A stretch of 64,000 bases of DNA from Gemmatimonadaceae bacterium (GCA_020851035.1 JADZDM010000020.1:1-64000), one strand, 5' to 3'; positions 1 through 7,955 are shown, counted from the stretch's first letter. Numbers and translations: made by a program. Notes: generated from the letters alone by a model not told the origin.

Positions 1-360
1 AGCTTATCGCAGCTTACCACGGCCTTCATCGCCTCTCTGTGCCCAGGCATCCCCCACATGCCATCTCTCGCTTGACCTCCCGTACCGGTCAAGCCGTGCA
101 TGCGCATTCATGCACACTGCAATCACTCAATCGCGAATCGACACGGTTGCCCGTGCCCAGTCGACGATGGGATTCACTTCCCACGATTTCCACACTCATT
201 CCATTGTCAAACAGCGTCCGCTGAACGGCGCATCCAACACGCCCCGCACAGCGTCCCGGGCCATTGTCCCGGGGAGTCTGAATAAAGTAGTGGACGCCAG
301 CGCAGGGTCAAGGGGCTCCGCTCGACCTCACGGCGCCACGGTAGTAGCCTCCGGACACAC
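1..360. other. Left-edge stretch without a supported gene
   Basis: No reading frame here shows credible protein composition or a family motif. It is less GC-rich than the coding regions. It may be intergenic or upstream sequence of the methyltransferase gene that begins at 361. Confidence 0.4.
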
Positions 361-1542
361 ATGACCGCACATACTGCCCTGCCCATCACGACGCTCGCCT
401 CCCGCGGCGCCGAACGCATCCTCCGCGGACACCCCTGGGTCTTCCGCTCCGACATCGCCACCGCCCCGCGCGTCCCCGCCGGACTCACCGACCTCCGAGG
501 CCCCGGCGGCCGCAAGCTCGGCACCGCCCTCTTCAGCCCCACCTCGGAAATCACCATCCGACGCCTCGAGGCAAACCCGGACATCCCCGTCGATGCCCGC
601 TGGTGGCACACCACCCTCGAGCGCGCCATCGCACGCCGGGCCCCCCTCGCGCGCGACGGCAACGCCTATCGCCTCGTCCACGGTGAAGGCGACGGCGCCC
701 CGAGCCTCGTCGTCGATCGCTACGACGACGTCCTCGTCGTCCAGCTCCTCAGCGCCGGCCTCGAGACGCAGCGCGCGCACATCGTCGCCGCACTCCAGGC
801 GCTCCTCACCCCCACCGGCATCCTCGCGCGCAACGACCCCGCCGTGCGCAGCCGCGAGGGACTCGACCGCACCGTCGAGGTGCTCGCCGGCACCGTCCCC
901 GACACGATCCGCGTCACCGAACACGGCGTCCACTACCTCGCCGCCCTGCGCACGGGCCAGAAGACCGGCGCCTTCCTCGACCAGCGCGACAACCGCGCGC
1001 TCATCGGCTCGCTCGCGCGCGGCCGCGCCCTCGACTGCTTCAGCTACCACGGCTCCTTCGCCCTGCACCTGGCTCGGCACGCCGAGCACGTGACGGCGGT
1101 GGACTCCTCCGCCGCCGCGCTCGAGCGCGTCGCCGCCAACGCCGCCCTCAACGGCAGCACGAACATCACACCCGTCGTCGCCGACGCCTTCGCCTGGCTG
1201 CGAGAGGCCCGCGCCAACGGCGACCGCTTCGACACCATCGTCGTGGATCCACCCGCCTTCGCGAAGAACCGCGCCTCGGTGGAACACGCGATGCGCGGCT
1301 ACGCCGACATCAACCGCCTCGCCATGCAGCTCCTCACCCCCGGCGGCATCATGTTCACCGCCAGCTGCAGCCACCACGTGCACGTGCCCGACTTCCTCGA
1401 GGTGCTGGAGTATGCGGCCGCCGAGAGCGGACGGCAGGTCGCGATCCGCACCATCACGCTGCAGCCGCTCGACCATCCCATGCTCCTCACCGTGCCCGAG
1501 ACGGGCTACCTCAAGGGTGCGCTGCTCGAGGCGATGGACTAG
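361..1542 (+). CDS. rlmI: RlmI-type class I rRNA (cytosine-C5) methyltransferase
   Basis: A 393-residue cytoplasmic SAM-dependent methyltransferase of the RlmI/YccW family, which methylates a cytosine of 23S rRNA. A PUA-like RNA-binding domain covers about residues 10-75. The family signature KTGAFLDQRDNR lies at 201-212, SAM motif I (DCFSYHGSF) at 225-233, the DPPAF motif at 296-300 and SCSHH, with the catalytic cysteine, at 335-339. Length matches the family (about 395). Third codon positions are strongly C-biased (CTC and GTC over CTG and GTG), unlike most neighbours but like the 3' half of tgt and yajC-def. It is monocistronic. The exact target base is inferred from the family only. Confidence 0.88.
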   Translation: MTAHTALPITTLASRGAERILRGHPWVFRSDIATAPRVPAGLTDLRGPGGRKLGTALFSPTSEITIRRLEANPDIPVDARWWHTTLERAIARRAPLARDGNAYRLVHGEGDGAPSLVVDRYDDVLVVQLLSAGLETQRAHIVAALQALLTPTGILARNDPAVRSREGLDRTVEVLAGTVPDTIRVTEHGVHYLAALRTGQKTGAFLDQRDNRALIGSLARGRALDCFSYHGSFALHLARHAEHVTAVDSSAAALERVAANAALNGSTNITPVVADAFAWLREARANGDRFDTIVVDPPAFAKNRASVEHAMRGYADINRLAMQLLTPGGIMFTASCSHHVHVPDFLEVLEYAAAESGRQVAIRTITLQPLDHPMLLTVPETGYLKGALLEAMD

Positions 1543-1734
1543 TGGCGTGTTATCGAAGTTCGGAGAGCACGAAGCCGGATGGGGCGCCTGGTTGGCCAGG
1601 CGAACACCACAGCAATACCAGCGGTATTACGAGGTTTTCCAACGTCGGCGGGTGGGATGTCACGGCGGCCGACTGCACCCTGAACGTCGTGTCCAGGCCA
1701 CGAGGCCACGGACCGGCACCCGACGTCACGGCGG

Positions 1735-1759
1735 CTGCGTGGCTGCGTGGCTGCGTGGC
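1735..1759. repeat. Tandem repeat of an 8-bp unit (CTGCGTGG)
   Basis: Three perfect copies of CTGCGTGG plus a partial fourth lie in the gap after the methyltransferase gene, just upstream of the inverted-repeat element at 1784. Copy number is probably variable. No function is apparent. Confidence 0.7.
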
Positions 1760-1783
1760 TCATATGTCGGAGCGGGACTGACT

Positions 1784-1964
1784 GGTTCCCACGGAGCCAC
1801 GGCGCGCACGGAGGCCACGGAGAACAACAAGGGCGTTGCTGGAACTGCTCGCGTGGATGCGACCGCAGCCTCGCGCACGGAAGTTCCCAAGGAGCCCTTC
1901 CAAGGAGCCCTTCCACGGAGCCCTTCTCCGTGGGCTCCGTGATCGCCGTGGCTCCGTGGGAACC
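1784..1964. repeat. MITE-like element, family 1 (181 bp, about 40-bp terminal inverted repeats)
   Basis: The left end begins GGTTCCCACGGAGCCACGG. The reverse complement of the right end begins with the same bases and keeps matching for about 40 bp with only a few mismatches. The ends contain CACGGAG-type words at 8-10 nt spacing. No transposase is encoded inside and no clear target duplication is visible. The element lies between rlmI (+) and mutM (-), so it could also act as a hairpin between convergent genes. It has the same architecture, but not the same sequence, as the elements at 18208, 50679 and 51990. Confidence 0.7.
1887..1925. repeat. Three tandem copies of a 13-bp unit inside the family 1 element
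   Basis: CCAAGGAGCCCTT occurs twice in direct succession, followed by a one-base variant (CCACGGAGCCCTT), inside the right half of the inverted-repeat element. This suggests slippage or partial expansion of one terminal repeat. Confidence 0.7.
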
Positions 1965-2060
1965 CCGATAGCCGAGCCGCGCAGACCACCGGGCATCGCA
2001 CCCGCTCGCGCACACCGCACGACGATTGCCGGCCACCGCGAGGCGCACCCACACGCCGCC

Positions 2061-2837
2061 TCAGCGCTGGCAGCGACGGCACCAGTAGGTGGAGCGCTGA
2101 CCCTGCACCATGCGCGCGATCGGCGTCCCGCACCGCAGGCATGGCTCCGCCGCGCGATCGTAGACGGCGAACCGATCGGTGGCCTCCCCATACTGGTGCC
2201 GACCCTGCTGCTCGAAGGCGAGACCCATCGTCCAGCGGATGCCGGCGAGCACACGTTCCACCCGCACCAGCGACAGCCGGTTCGCAGGTGTCCCGGGATG
2301 GACGCGCGCATGCCACAGCGCCTCGGCCGCATAGATGTTGCCCACGCCGGCCAGCACCCCCTGGTCGAGCAGCACCTGCTTCACCGGTGTGCGGCGCGAC
2401 GCGAATCGTGCCCGCAGGGCTGCGGCGTCGAGCGAGGGGTCGAGTGCGTCGGGACCGACCCGGGAGGACGCCGGCTCACCAGCCAGCCGCACCTCGAGCC
2501 GCGCCAGGGCCCGGGGATCCACCAGCCACAGGTGCTGCCGTCCGCTGAACGCGAAGTGCGCGCGCGCGTGGCGCGGCGCGGTCCCCGTGCGCGTCACCAC
2601 CCAGTCGCCCGTCATGCGGAAGTGCACCACCAGTCGCGCGCCGCCCTCGAAGAGCAGCTCCTGCCATTTGGCGACGCGCTCGGCGCGCTGCACCCTCCGT
2701 CCCACGAGGCTGGAGAGGCGCGCCTGGTCCACACGCTGGATCGCCGGATGCAGCAGCGTCACGTCGCGCAGCGTGCGGCCCGCGACGTGTGCATCCAGGT
2801 AGCGGGCCGCGGCATCGACTTCAGGCAATTCGGGCAT
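2061..2837 (-). CDS. mutM: Formamidopyrimidine-DNA glycosylase (MutM/Fpg)
   Basis: A 258-residue base-excision repair glycosylase/AP lyase that removes 8-oxoguanine and other oxidised purines. The start at 2837 is chosen because the mature enzyme must begin PELPEV, with Pro2 as Schiff-base nucleophile and Glu3 as acid; an upstream in-frame start would add 58 unrelated residues. Lys57 lies at the usual position, and the helix-two-turn-helix motif (LLDQGVLAGVGNIYAAEAL) is at 156-174. The C-terminal zinc finger has Cys233, Cys236, Cys253 and Cys256. Length is slightly below E. coli Fpg (269). A divergent hypothetical gene starts 152 bp away. Fpg versus a close Nei relative cannot be separated with certainty, but the QRSTYWC finger favours Fpg. 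Confidence 0.92.
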   Translation of the reverse strand: MPELPEVDAAARYLDAHVAGRTLRDVTLLHPAIQRVDQARLSSLVGRRVQRAERVAKWQELLFEGGARLVVHFRMTGDWVVTRTGTAPRHARAHFAFSGRQHLWLVDPRALARLEVRLAGEPASSRVGPDALDPSLDAAALRARFASRRTPVKQVLLDQGVLAGVGNIYAAEALWHARVHPGTPANRLSLVRVERVLAGIRWTMGLAFEQQGRHQYGEATDRFAVYDRAAEPCLRCGTPIARMVQGQRSTYWCRRCQR

Positions 2838-2989
2838 GATCCGTGAGCGAAGGCGTTGGGTGTGTTCGCGTCCGTGCCGCGCGCCATGGCACGCCGAACC
2901 GGCCGCGCCGTGCAGGAATGTGCGCGCGAACCTTGCGCTGCGCCGCCGGCCGCGACACCTTGCCGCGCACGCTGACCAACGAGACGCCC

Positions 2990-3769
2990 ATGCCGCTGTC
3001 GACGCCGACACGCTCGCTCAAGCACGAGTATGCAAATTACGTCGATCTCGAGATCGAGCGGTACAAGGAAACGGTCCCGCGCAGCTCGCTGCTGAAGCTC
3101 GCCGACGACGCAGTGGCCTCCATGAGTTCCGGGGCGCAGCTGGAGCTGAGCGAGCTGGTGCTGGTCGACGCGGTGAACGAGTTGATCATGCGGCGCCTGA
3201 AGATCCCGGCATACGACAGGTGGCGCCGCAACCGCCTCAAGATCCTCGAGCAGTTCCGGCGCGCGGATCACTGGGGCCTCTCGGCGGCGCAGCACCTGGT
3301 GGCGGCCGTGCGCCCGGAAGAACATCCGCATGTGGTGGTCGCCGGCCCGCACGTCGAGGAGCGCACGCTGTACCTCGCCGCGCATGGTGCGCACGTGATC
3401 GCCCTCGCGGAACTCGACGAGGAGGATCTCGTGACGCGCGTCCTCGTCTCGGCGGCACAGGCAGGGCTGTCCGGTCAGGTGATCGGCTGCAGCGACGGCC
3501 TCGACGAATGGCTCCCGGACGTGCCGGTGCGGGCCGTCGTCTGGCATGCCGAGCTGCTCGCGTCCCTCACGCCCGAGAAGCGCACGCGCGTGCTGGCACA
3601 CCTGCAGAACGCCACTGCCGCCGGCGGCGTGCACTACATCGAGGGGGTCCCTGCGGCGTCGCGGGCCACGTTCCCGATCCGCTCGCTGATTGCCCAGTAC
3701 CCGGGCTGGCAGGCCCCCGCCGACACCGGCGACGATGTGATCGTCCTACACAAGCCGCGCGTCGCATAA
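2990..3769 (+). CDS. Hypothetical protein with a Rossmann-like core
   Basis: A 259-residue soluble protein I do not recognise. The N-terminal 110 residues are charged and helical. Residues about 113-145 (VVVAGPHVEERTLYLAAHGAH then ALAELDEED) resemble the first strand-helix-strand of a SAM-methyltransferase fold, but the glycine-rich loop is not canonical, so it may be a pseudo-enzyme. The ATG at 2990 is preferred because the 49 residues upstream are Arg/Cys-rich and look non-coding. It is divergent from mutM. No signal peptide or membrane segment is visible. Confidence 0.65.
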   Translation: MPLSTPTRSLKHEYANYVDLEIERYKETVPRSSLLKLADDAVASMSSGAQLELSELVLVDAVNELIMRRLKIPAYDRWRRNRLKILEQFRRADHWGLSAAQHLVAAVRPEEHPHVVVAGPHVEERTLYLAAHGAHVIALAELDEEDLVTRVLVSAAQAGLSGQVIGCSDGLDEWLPDVPVRAVVWHAELLASLTPEKRTRVLAHLQNATAAGGVHYIEGVPAASRATFPIRSLIAQYPGWQAPADTGDDVIVLHKPRVA

Positions 3770-3805
3770 CGACACGACTTGTTCCATGCAGCCGTGTCTA
3801 TTTGA

Positions 3806-3811
3806 TACGGT
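3806..3811 (+). promoter_or_regulatory. TANNNT box (TACGGT) 6 nt before an ATG
   Basis: TACGGT is followed by exactly six bases and then the ATG at 3818. This is the same spacing as before tyrS, rpe, pbp1A and the yajC leader, so it may be the -10 box of a leaderless transcript. No convincing -35 box. Confidence 0.3.
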
Positions 3812-3817
3812 TTGGCC

Positions 3818-3940
3818 ATGGGTGACCCAGCCGATACTCCAGAAGTCATTGTCAATGAACGACTTGGACTTCCAGCCGCGCTGGGCACTTCTCGTGCACT
3901 GAGCTCCACCAGACACGCGTCACACTGTGGCGCCCCGTGA
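3818..3940 (+). CDS. Candidate small protein (40 aa)
   Basis: A possible 40-residue reading frame beginning MGDPADTPEVIVNERLGL. The only support is the promoter-like TACGGT box six bases before its ATG and a first half of plausible acidic composition. Codons are more A/T-rich than in neighbouring genes, and the second half (SSTRHASHCGAP) looks like read-through. I do not recognise it. It could instead be the untranslated leader of the gene at 4014. Confidence 0.25.
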   Translation: MGDPADTPEVIVNERLGLPAALGTSRALSSTRHASHCGAP

Positions 3941-3947
3941 TCCGAGC

Positions 3948-3969
3948 CTGGCGCCAGCATTCATATATA
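3948..3969 (+). promoter_or_regulatory. Perfect 10-bp palindrome next to a TATATA box upstream of the small gene at 4014
   Basis: CTGGCGCCAG (3948-3957) is a perfect palindrome six bases upstream of TATATA (3964-3969), in a promoter position for the 48-residue gene at 4014. The palindrome could be an operator overlapping the -35 region. Inference from position only. Confidence 0.3.
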
Positions 3970-4013
3970 TGTGTGCCCTGCCTCGATCCCGGGATACCGT
4001 TCGGGGAGACAGC

Positions 4014-4160
4014 ATGGCGAAGAAGAAGAGTTCGGTTGCGACGGATGAGCCGATGGGCATCGTCATCTCGCGGGGCGCGGAAGTCGATCCCACGCCGACG
4101 GTGATGGCGTTCGTCTGGGGGCCTGCCGACCCGGAACAAACCGAGCTGGCAGAGGTCTGA
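4014..4160 (+). CDS. Small hypothetical protein (48 aa)
   Basis: Encodes 48 residues beginning MAKKKSSVATDEPMGIVIS and ending in an acidic PEQTELAEV tail. The start is supported by a GGGGAG ribosome-binding site at 4003-4008, five bases before the ATG, and by a TATATA box about 45 bp upstream. A strong hairpin plus T-rich tract follows at 4224, so this is a complete transcription unit. The Lys-rich start and acidic end give a charge-segregated peptide with a hydrophobic middle (PTVMAFVWG). I do not recognise the family. Confidence 0.6.
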   Translation: MAKKKSSVATDEPMGIVISRGAEVDPTPTVMAFVWGPADPEQTELAEV

Positions 4161-4223
4161 GCGGGACAAGGGTGCGCGCTCGTGGCGCGTGCCTGGCGCG
4201 GCGACTCTGAGGTCGCGCCCTGA

Positions 4224-4265
4224 TGGAGGCGATGCCACCCGGTATCGCCTCCATTCTTCTTTCTG
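4224..4265 (+). terminator. Rho-independent terminator after the small gene at 4014
   Basis: A 10-bp perfect stem, TGGAGGCGAT (4224-4233) with ATCGCCTCCA (4044+200 offset, 4244-4253), encloses a 10-nt loop and is followed by a T-rich run (TTCTTCTTTCT). Confidence 0.75.
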
Positions 4266-4284
4266 CACTGCCGGAACACGACGA

Positions 4285-4315
4285 CGGGGGTGACGCGTGA
4301 GCGCCACCCCCGTTT
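4285..4315. terminator. Second hairpin, probable bidirectional terminator
   Basis: CGGGGGTG (4285-4292) pairs with CACCCCCG (4105+200 offset, 4305-4312); an inner CGC/GCG extension closes a GTGA loop. A TTT follows on the plus strand. It sits between the plus-strand small gene and the minus-strand Lys/Ala-rich gene that ends at 4336. Confidence 0.65.
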
Positions 4316-4335
4316 GAACCTCGGGAGACCCGAGA

Positions 4336-4659
4336 TTACATCGCCGGTGCAGGAGCAGCAGCCGGGGCCTTCTTGGAAGCGCGCTTGCCGGCCTTCTTGG
4401 CGCCGCGCTTCGCAGCCTTCTTGGCGCCCTTCTTGGCAGCCTTGCGGCCACCCTTCTTGGCAGCCTTCTTTGCGCCCTTCTTTGCAGCCTTCTTGGCGCC
4501 CTTCTTGGCAGCCTTCTTGGCGCCCTTCTTGGCGGCCTTCTTGGCTCCCTTCTTTGCGCCCTTCTTGGCGACGCGCTTCGTGCCCTTCTTCGCGGCGCGC
4601 TTGGCGCCCTTCTTGGCGGCGCGCTTGGCGCCCTTCTTCGCAGCCTTCTTTGCAGCCAT
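4336..4659 (-). CDS. Lys/Ala-rich histone H1-like DNA-binding protein
   Basis: A 107-residue protein made almost entirely of KKAAKKG/AKRAAKKG repeats (about residues 3-95) and ending in an APAAAPAPAM tail. It is predicted to be extremely basic and to bind DNA without sequence preference, like the C-terminal tail of histone H1 and bacterial AlgP/HC1-type proteins. There is no globular domain. At DNA level the gene is an array of near-identical 12-15 bp units, so its length is likely to vary between strains. It is flanked by hairpins on both sides. Nucleoid binding is an inference from composition. Confidence 0.75.
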   Translation of the reverse strand: MAAKKAAKKGAKRAAKKGAKRAAKKGTKRVAKKGAKKGAKKAAKKGAKKAAKKGAKKAAKKGAKKAAKKGGRKAAKKGAKKAAKRGAKKAGKRASKKAPAAAPAPAM

Positions 4660-4761
4660 TGGAACTACCTCCAGAACTGGAGTGGTGATGCGGCCCGTGC
4701 CTCCCCCGGTGGAGACCGGGCCAAGGGGCCACGCCCGACCGGGCGGGAGGCCCCCATGGCC

Positions 4762-4785
4762 GACTCCTCACCCGAGGAGCCGACT
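4762..4785 (-). terminator. Hairpin downstream of tldE
   Basis: CTCCTC and GAGGAG arms around a short loop, in the 180-bp gap between the tldE stop (4840) and the Lys/Ala-rich gene. No T-run follows on the minus strand, so termination strength is uncertain. Confidence 0.35.
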
Positions 4786-4839
4786 TCCTGCGCGTGCGGC
4801 AATCGTCGCACGCTGAACCCTTCAGACCATCAGCACCTG

Positions 4840-6234
4840 CTAGACGGCATCACTGAGACTGGTGAACGTGAAATCGCGGGCCTTGACTGCCGGCACCACG
4901 ATCGGGATCCCGGCGGACCCGCTCTCACTGGCACTGACGCGCTGCGGCTGGCCGAGCGCCTCGATGTTGTTCAGCAAAAAGACGGGTGACTCGTTGAATC
5001 GTAAATTCTTGATCGCCCGGGTCACACGGCCGCGCTCGATCAGGAAGGTGCCATCTCGCGTCAAACCGGTGTACAGGATGGTGCGCGGATCGACGGGGCG
5101 GATGTACCAGAAGCGCGTGACGAGGATGCCGCGCTCGGTGGAGGCGATCATGTCCTGCACGGACTGCGACCCGCCGGACATCTGCAGCGTCCCCGGGAGC
5201 ACGACGGGCGCGACGCCCTTGCGGCCCGCCCAGAACCGGTCGTAACCGAGCTCCTTCACGGTGCCGTTCTCGATCCAGGTGACGTTCCGGGTGGGCAGGC
5301 CATCGCCGTCGAACGGCACGCCGGGCGCGATGGCGTCCTGCGGGTCGGAGCGCAGCGTGACGCGCTCGTCGACGACCTTGAGGCCGATCTTGGTGCCACC
5401 GCCGGGCTTCGAGAAGAAGCTGCGCCCTTCGTCGGCCTGCCGCGCGTTGGTGGCGAAGGCCATCAGCTGCACGAGGTTCCCGACAGCAGTCGGCTCCAGC
5501 ACGACGGTGTAGCGGCCCGGCTCGATCGCGACGGCGTTCAGCGACCGACGCGCCTTGTCGATGGCGGTGGCGGCGAGGGCAGCACCGTCGATGGCGCCGA
5601 TGTCACGCGCGGCCGCACCCGCCCAGCCGGAGCCGGCCCCGTCGGCGGTGCGGACGGTGGTCGTGAACGCACAGTCGGTGCTGCGATGGTAAGCGAAGAG
5701 CCCGGCCGAGTTCGCGATCGCCGTGGCGGCCGTCACGACTTCGAGATAGCCGGTGGCGCTGAGGCCGGCCGCGCGCGAGGCCTCGGTGACCTTGCGCACG
5801 ATGTCGGCACGCTGCTGGGGCTCGGCGGCCGCGGTGGCGGCATGGAAGGCGTCGACGCGGGTGTACTGCTGCGGACCGAGTTCGGGCATCAGCTCCGGAT
5901 CGTCGGGCTGCAGTCGCGCGATGCGCTCGGCCACCTGCACCACCTGGCGCAGTCCCTCGTCATCGAGCCGGTTGGTGCTGGCGGCGCCGACCTTCTTCCC
6001 GACGGTCACGCGGACGCGGACGCTGACGTCCTCGTTGTCGCCGGAGGTCGAGACCTGGTTGACGGCGAACCGGGTGTTGCCACGGGCGGAGCTCTGCAGC
6101 GAAACGCGGCAGCTGTCGGCCTGCGAGAACCCGACGATGCGCTTCGCCAGCGACTCGGCCTCGGCCTGCGACAGGACGCGGGCGGGCTCGAAGAGCCGGC
6201 GCGGCGAGCTGTCGGCTCGCAGGCGTCGGCTCAT
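4840..6234 (-). CDS. tldE: TldE/PmbA-family metallopeptidase partner subunit
   Basis: A 464-residue protein of the TldD/PmbA family on the TldE side: it lacks the HExxxH zinc motif and ends with the family-typical NNIEALGQP and IPIVVPAVKARDFTFTSL segments. In characterised TldD/TldE pairs the two form a heterodimeric protease that cleaves unfolded peptides, with TldE shaping the chamber. It overlaps the upstream tldD by 4 bp, implying translational coupling and stoichiometric production. The N-terminus (MSRRLRADSSPRRLFEPA) is basic but has no hydrophobic stretch, so no signal peptide is visible, although its partner carries a Tat signal. Its start is fixed by the overlap. Confidence 0.88.
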   Translation of the reverse strand: MSRRLRADSSPRRLFEPARVLSQAEAESLAKRIVGFSQADSCRVSLQSSARGNTRFAVNQVSTSGDNEDVSVRVRVTVGKKVGAASTNRLDDEGLRQVVQVAERIARLQPDDPELMPELGPQQYTRVDAFHAATAAAEPQQRADIVRKVTEASRAAGLSATGYLEVVTAATAIANSAGLFAYHRSTDCAFTTTVRTADGAGSGWAGAAARDIGAIDGAALAATAIDKARRSLNAVAIEPGRYTVVLEPTAVGNLVQLMAFATNARQADEGRSFFSKPGGGTKIGLKVVDERVTLRSDPQDAIAPGVPFDGDGLPTRNVTWIENGTVKELGYDRFWAGRKGVAPVVLPGTLQMSGGSQSVQDMIASTERGILVTRFWYIRPVDPRTILYTGLTRDGTFLIERGRVTRAIKNLRFNESPVFLLNNIEALGQPQRVSASESGSAGIPIVVPAVKARDFTFTSLSDAV

Positions 6235-7883
6235 GCCTTCCGTCCGGTGTTGATGACATTGACCTGCCGGTGCCGCGTGGGCGGGCAGCCGTGGCTGACG
6301 GCATTGGACTGGGCCGGCTGGCCCTTGCCGTCGCCGAACGCGCCGCCCAGCTCGTAGCTGCGCTTCCCGCCGAGCATGTCCATCGCGCCCCAGAACTCCG
6401 GCGTGCGGATCTGGTAGGCGACGTCCTTGAGCATGCCGGTGATCTTGCCGCCCCGGATCTCGTAGAAGAGCTGGCCGCCGAACTGCGCGTTGTAGCGCTG
6501 CTGGTCGATGGAGAAGCTGCCGTCACCGACGATGGCGATGCCGCGGTCGGTGGCGGCGATCAGGTCGTCCCAGGTGTGGTCCTTCTCGCCGGGAAGGAGC
6601 GACACGTTGGGCATGCGCTGGAACTGGACGTCGGCCCAGCTTTGCGCGTAGGAGTTGCCGTGGCTGCGCACCGGCTTGCCCTGCTGCTGGTACCACCAGG
6701 CCAGTTCGCCCGCCTGCTCGCGGGTGGTCTGGTAGTCCACCACGACGCCGCGCCTGATGATGTCGAAGGTCTCGGGTGCGACGCCCTCGTCATCCCAGCC
6801 GATGGCGCCGAGGGAGCCGGCCTCGGTGCGATTGCCCTGCACGTTCATGATCTCGGGGCCGTACTTCAGCTTCCCGAGCACCTTCTGCGGCGGGGCGACG
6901 AAGCTGGTGCCGGCGTAGTTGGCCTCGTAGCCCAGCGCGCGATCGAGCTCGGTGGGGTGGGCCACCGACTCGTGGATCGTGAGCCAGAGGTGCGACGGGT
7001 GGAGCACGAGGTCGTAGCGTCCGACCTCGACGGGCCTGGCGCGCAGTTTCTCGACCGCCTCGGCACCCCAGCGCGGCGCATTCTCGACCAGCTTGCCGTC
7101 CACGACGTGCTCGTATCCCAGGCCGTGGGGCTGGATGTCGGTGGACTGCCGCGACTGGAAGTCGGAGTTGTCGGCGGACACCGCGGTCACGGTCATGCTC
7201 GGCTGCGACCGGTAGATCGTCTGCACGGTGACCGTGCCATCGGTCGACGCGAAGGTCTTCTCCTCGCGCAGGAAGAACATGGCCGAGTTGACGAAGCGGA
7301 CGCCGGCGACGCCGAGGGCGGCTTCGTTGGCGCGGAGCAGCAGGCCGACCTGGTCCTCGATGGCGACGGAGAACGGATCGATGCGGACCGGGCTGCTCCA
7401 GGTGCCGTTCGGCGTCGGCGTGACGGGGGCCAGCTGGACCGGTGCGACCTGCGTGCGGCGGTTGGCCTTTGCCTGCGCGACGGCGAGGCGCGCGGTGCGC
7501 GCGATGGCGTCGGCGGTCAGCTCGCGCGTGGCGGCGAAGCCCCAGGTGCCGTCGACCAGGACGCGGATGCCGCAGCCGAGGGTCTCGTTGTCACTGAGGT
7601 TCTGCACGCGGCGCTCGCGGGTGGCGAGGGTGCGGCTGCGGTTCTGGCTGACGCGGGCGTCGGCGTAGCTGGCACCGGCGCGGCGGGCGGCGTCGATGGC
7701 GGTGAGGACCAGTTCGCGAATGGCAGGGTCGCCGACCGTGGGCGCGATGCGCAGGGCGTCATCGGCAAAGCGCGATGCGGGCGCTGCGGCACCCGCGAGG
7801 CGCGGGGACGCGAGATTCGCCGCGAAGCCGACTGCGGCGACGGTGGCGCTGCTCTTGAGGAATTCGCGACGGGAAGATGTCAC
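6231..7883 (-). CDS. tldD: TldD-family zinc metallopeptidase with Tat signal peptide
   Basis: A 550-residue TldD homologue and catalytic subunit of the pair with the downstream tldE. The zinc motif HESVAH (HExxxH) lies at 304-309, followed by GYEANYAGTSF, as in the family. The GTG at 7883 is chosen because it gives a complete Tat signal (SRREFLK at 4-10, hydrophobic stretch about 12-32 ending LAGA), is preceded by GAGGG about 9 nt upstream, and lies downstream of a good promoter. A Tat signal is notable because E. coli TldD is cytosolic; this copy is probably exported already folded with its zinc. About 70 residues longer than E. coli TldD (481), explained by the signal and short insertions. 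Confidence 0.87.
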   Translation of the reverse strand: MTSSRREFLKSSATVAAVGFAANLASPRLAGAAAPASRFADDALRIAPTVGDPAIRELVLTAIDAARRAGASYADARVSQNRSRTLATRERRVQNLSDNETLGCGIRVLVDGTWGFAATRELTADAIARTARLAVAQAKANRRTQVAPVQLAPVTPTPNGTWSSPVRIDPFSVAIEDQVGLLLRANEAALGVAGVRFVNSAMFFLREEKTFASTDGTVTVQTIYRSQPSMTVTAVSADNSDFQSRQSTDIQPHGLGYEHVVDGKLVENAPRWGAEAVEKLRARPVEVGRYDLVLHPSHLWLTIHESVAHPTELDRALGYEANYAGTSFVAPPQKVLGKLKYGPEIMNVQGNRTEAGSLGAIGWDDEGVAPETFDIIRRGVVVDYQTTREQAGELAWWYQQQGKPVRSHGNSYAQSWADVQFQRMPNVSLLPGEKDHTWDDLIAATDRGIAIVGDGSFSIDQQRYNAQFGGQLFYEIRGGKITGMLKDVAYQIRTPEFWGAMDMLGGKRSYELGGAFGDGKGQPAQSNAVSHGCPPTRHRQVNVINTGRKA

Positions 7884-7925
7884 GCAGTACCCTCGGCTCC
7901 AGGAGCCACTTGACAAGTTGACGCG

Positions 7926-7955
7926 AATATAGAAGGGGCGAAAAACGGGGCGCAA
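7926..7955 (-). promoter_or_regulatory. Sigma-70-type promoter of tldD-tldE
   Basis: On the minus strand TTGCGC (7955-7950) is followed by an 18-bp spacer and TATATT (7931-7926). The predicted transcript has a leader of roughly 35-40 nt before the GTG at 7883. Confidence 0.6.

Noticed and set aside
328-1476. Long minus-strand reading frame opposite the RlmI-type gene
   Set aside because: Its His/Val/Glu/Gly-rich composition is typical of an antisense shadow in high-GC DNA; the plus strand has clear family motifs.
4390-4640. Regular short DNA repeats resembling a CRISPR or minisatellite
   Set aside because: The repeats encode the KKAAKKG protein in frame and have no spacers.
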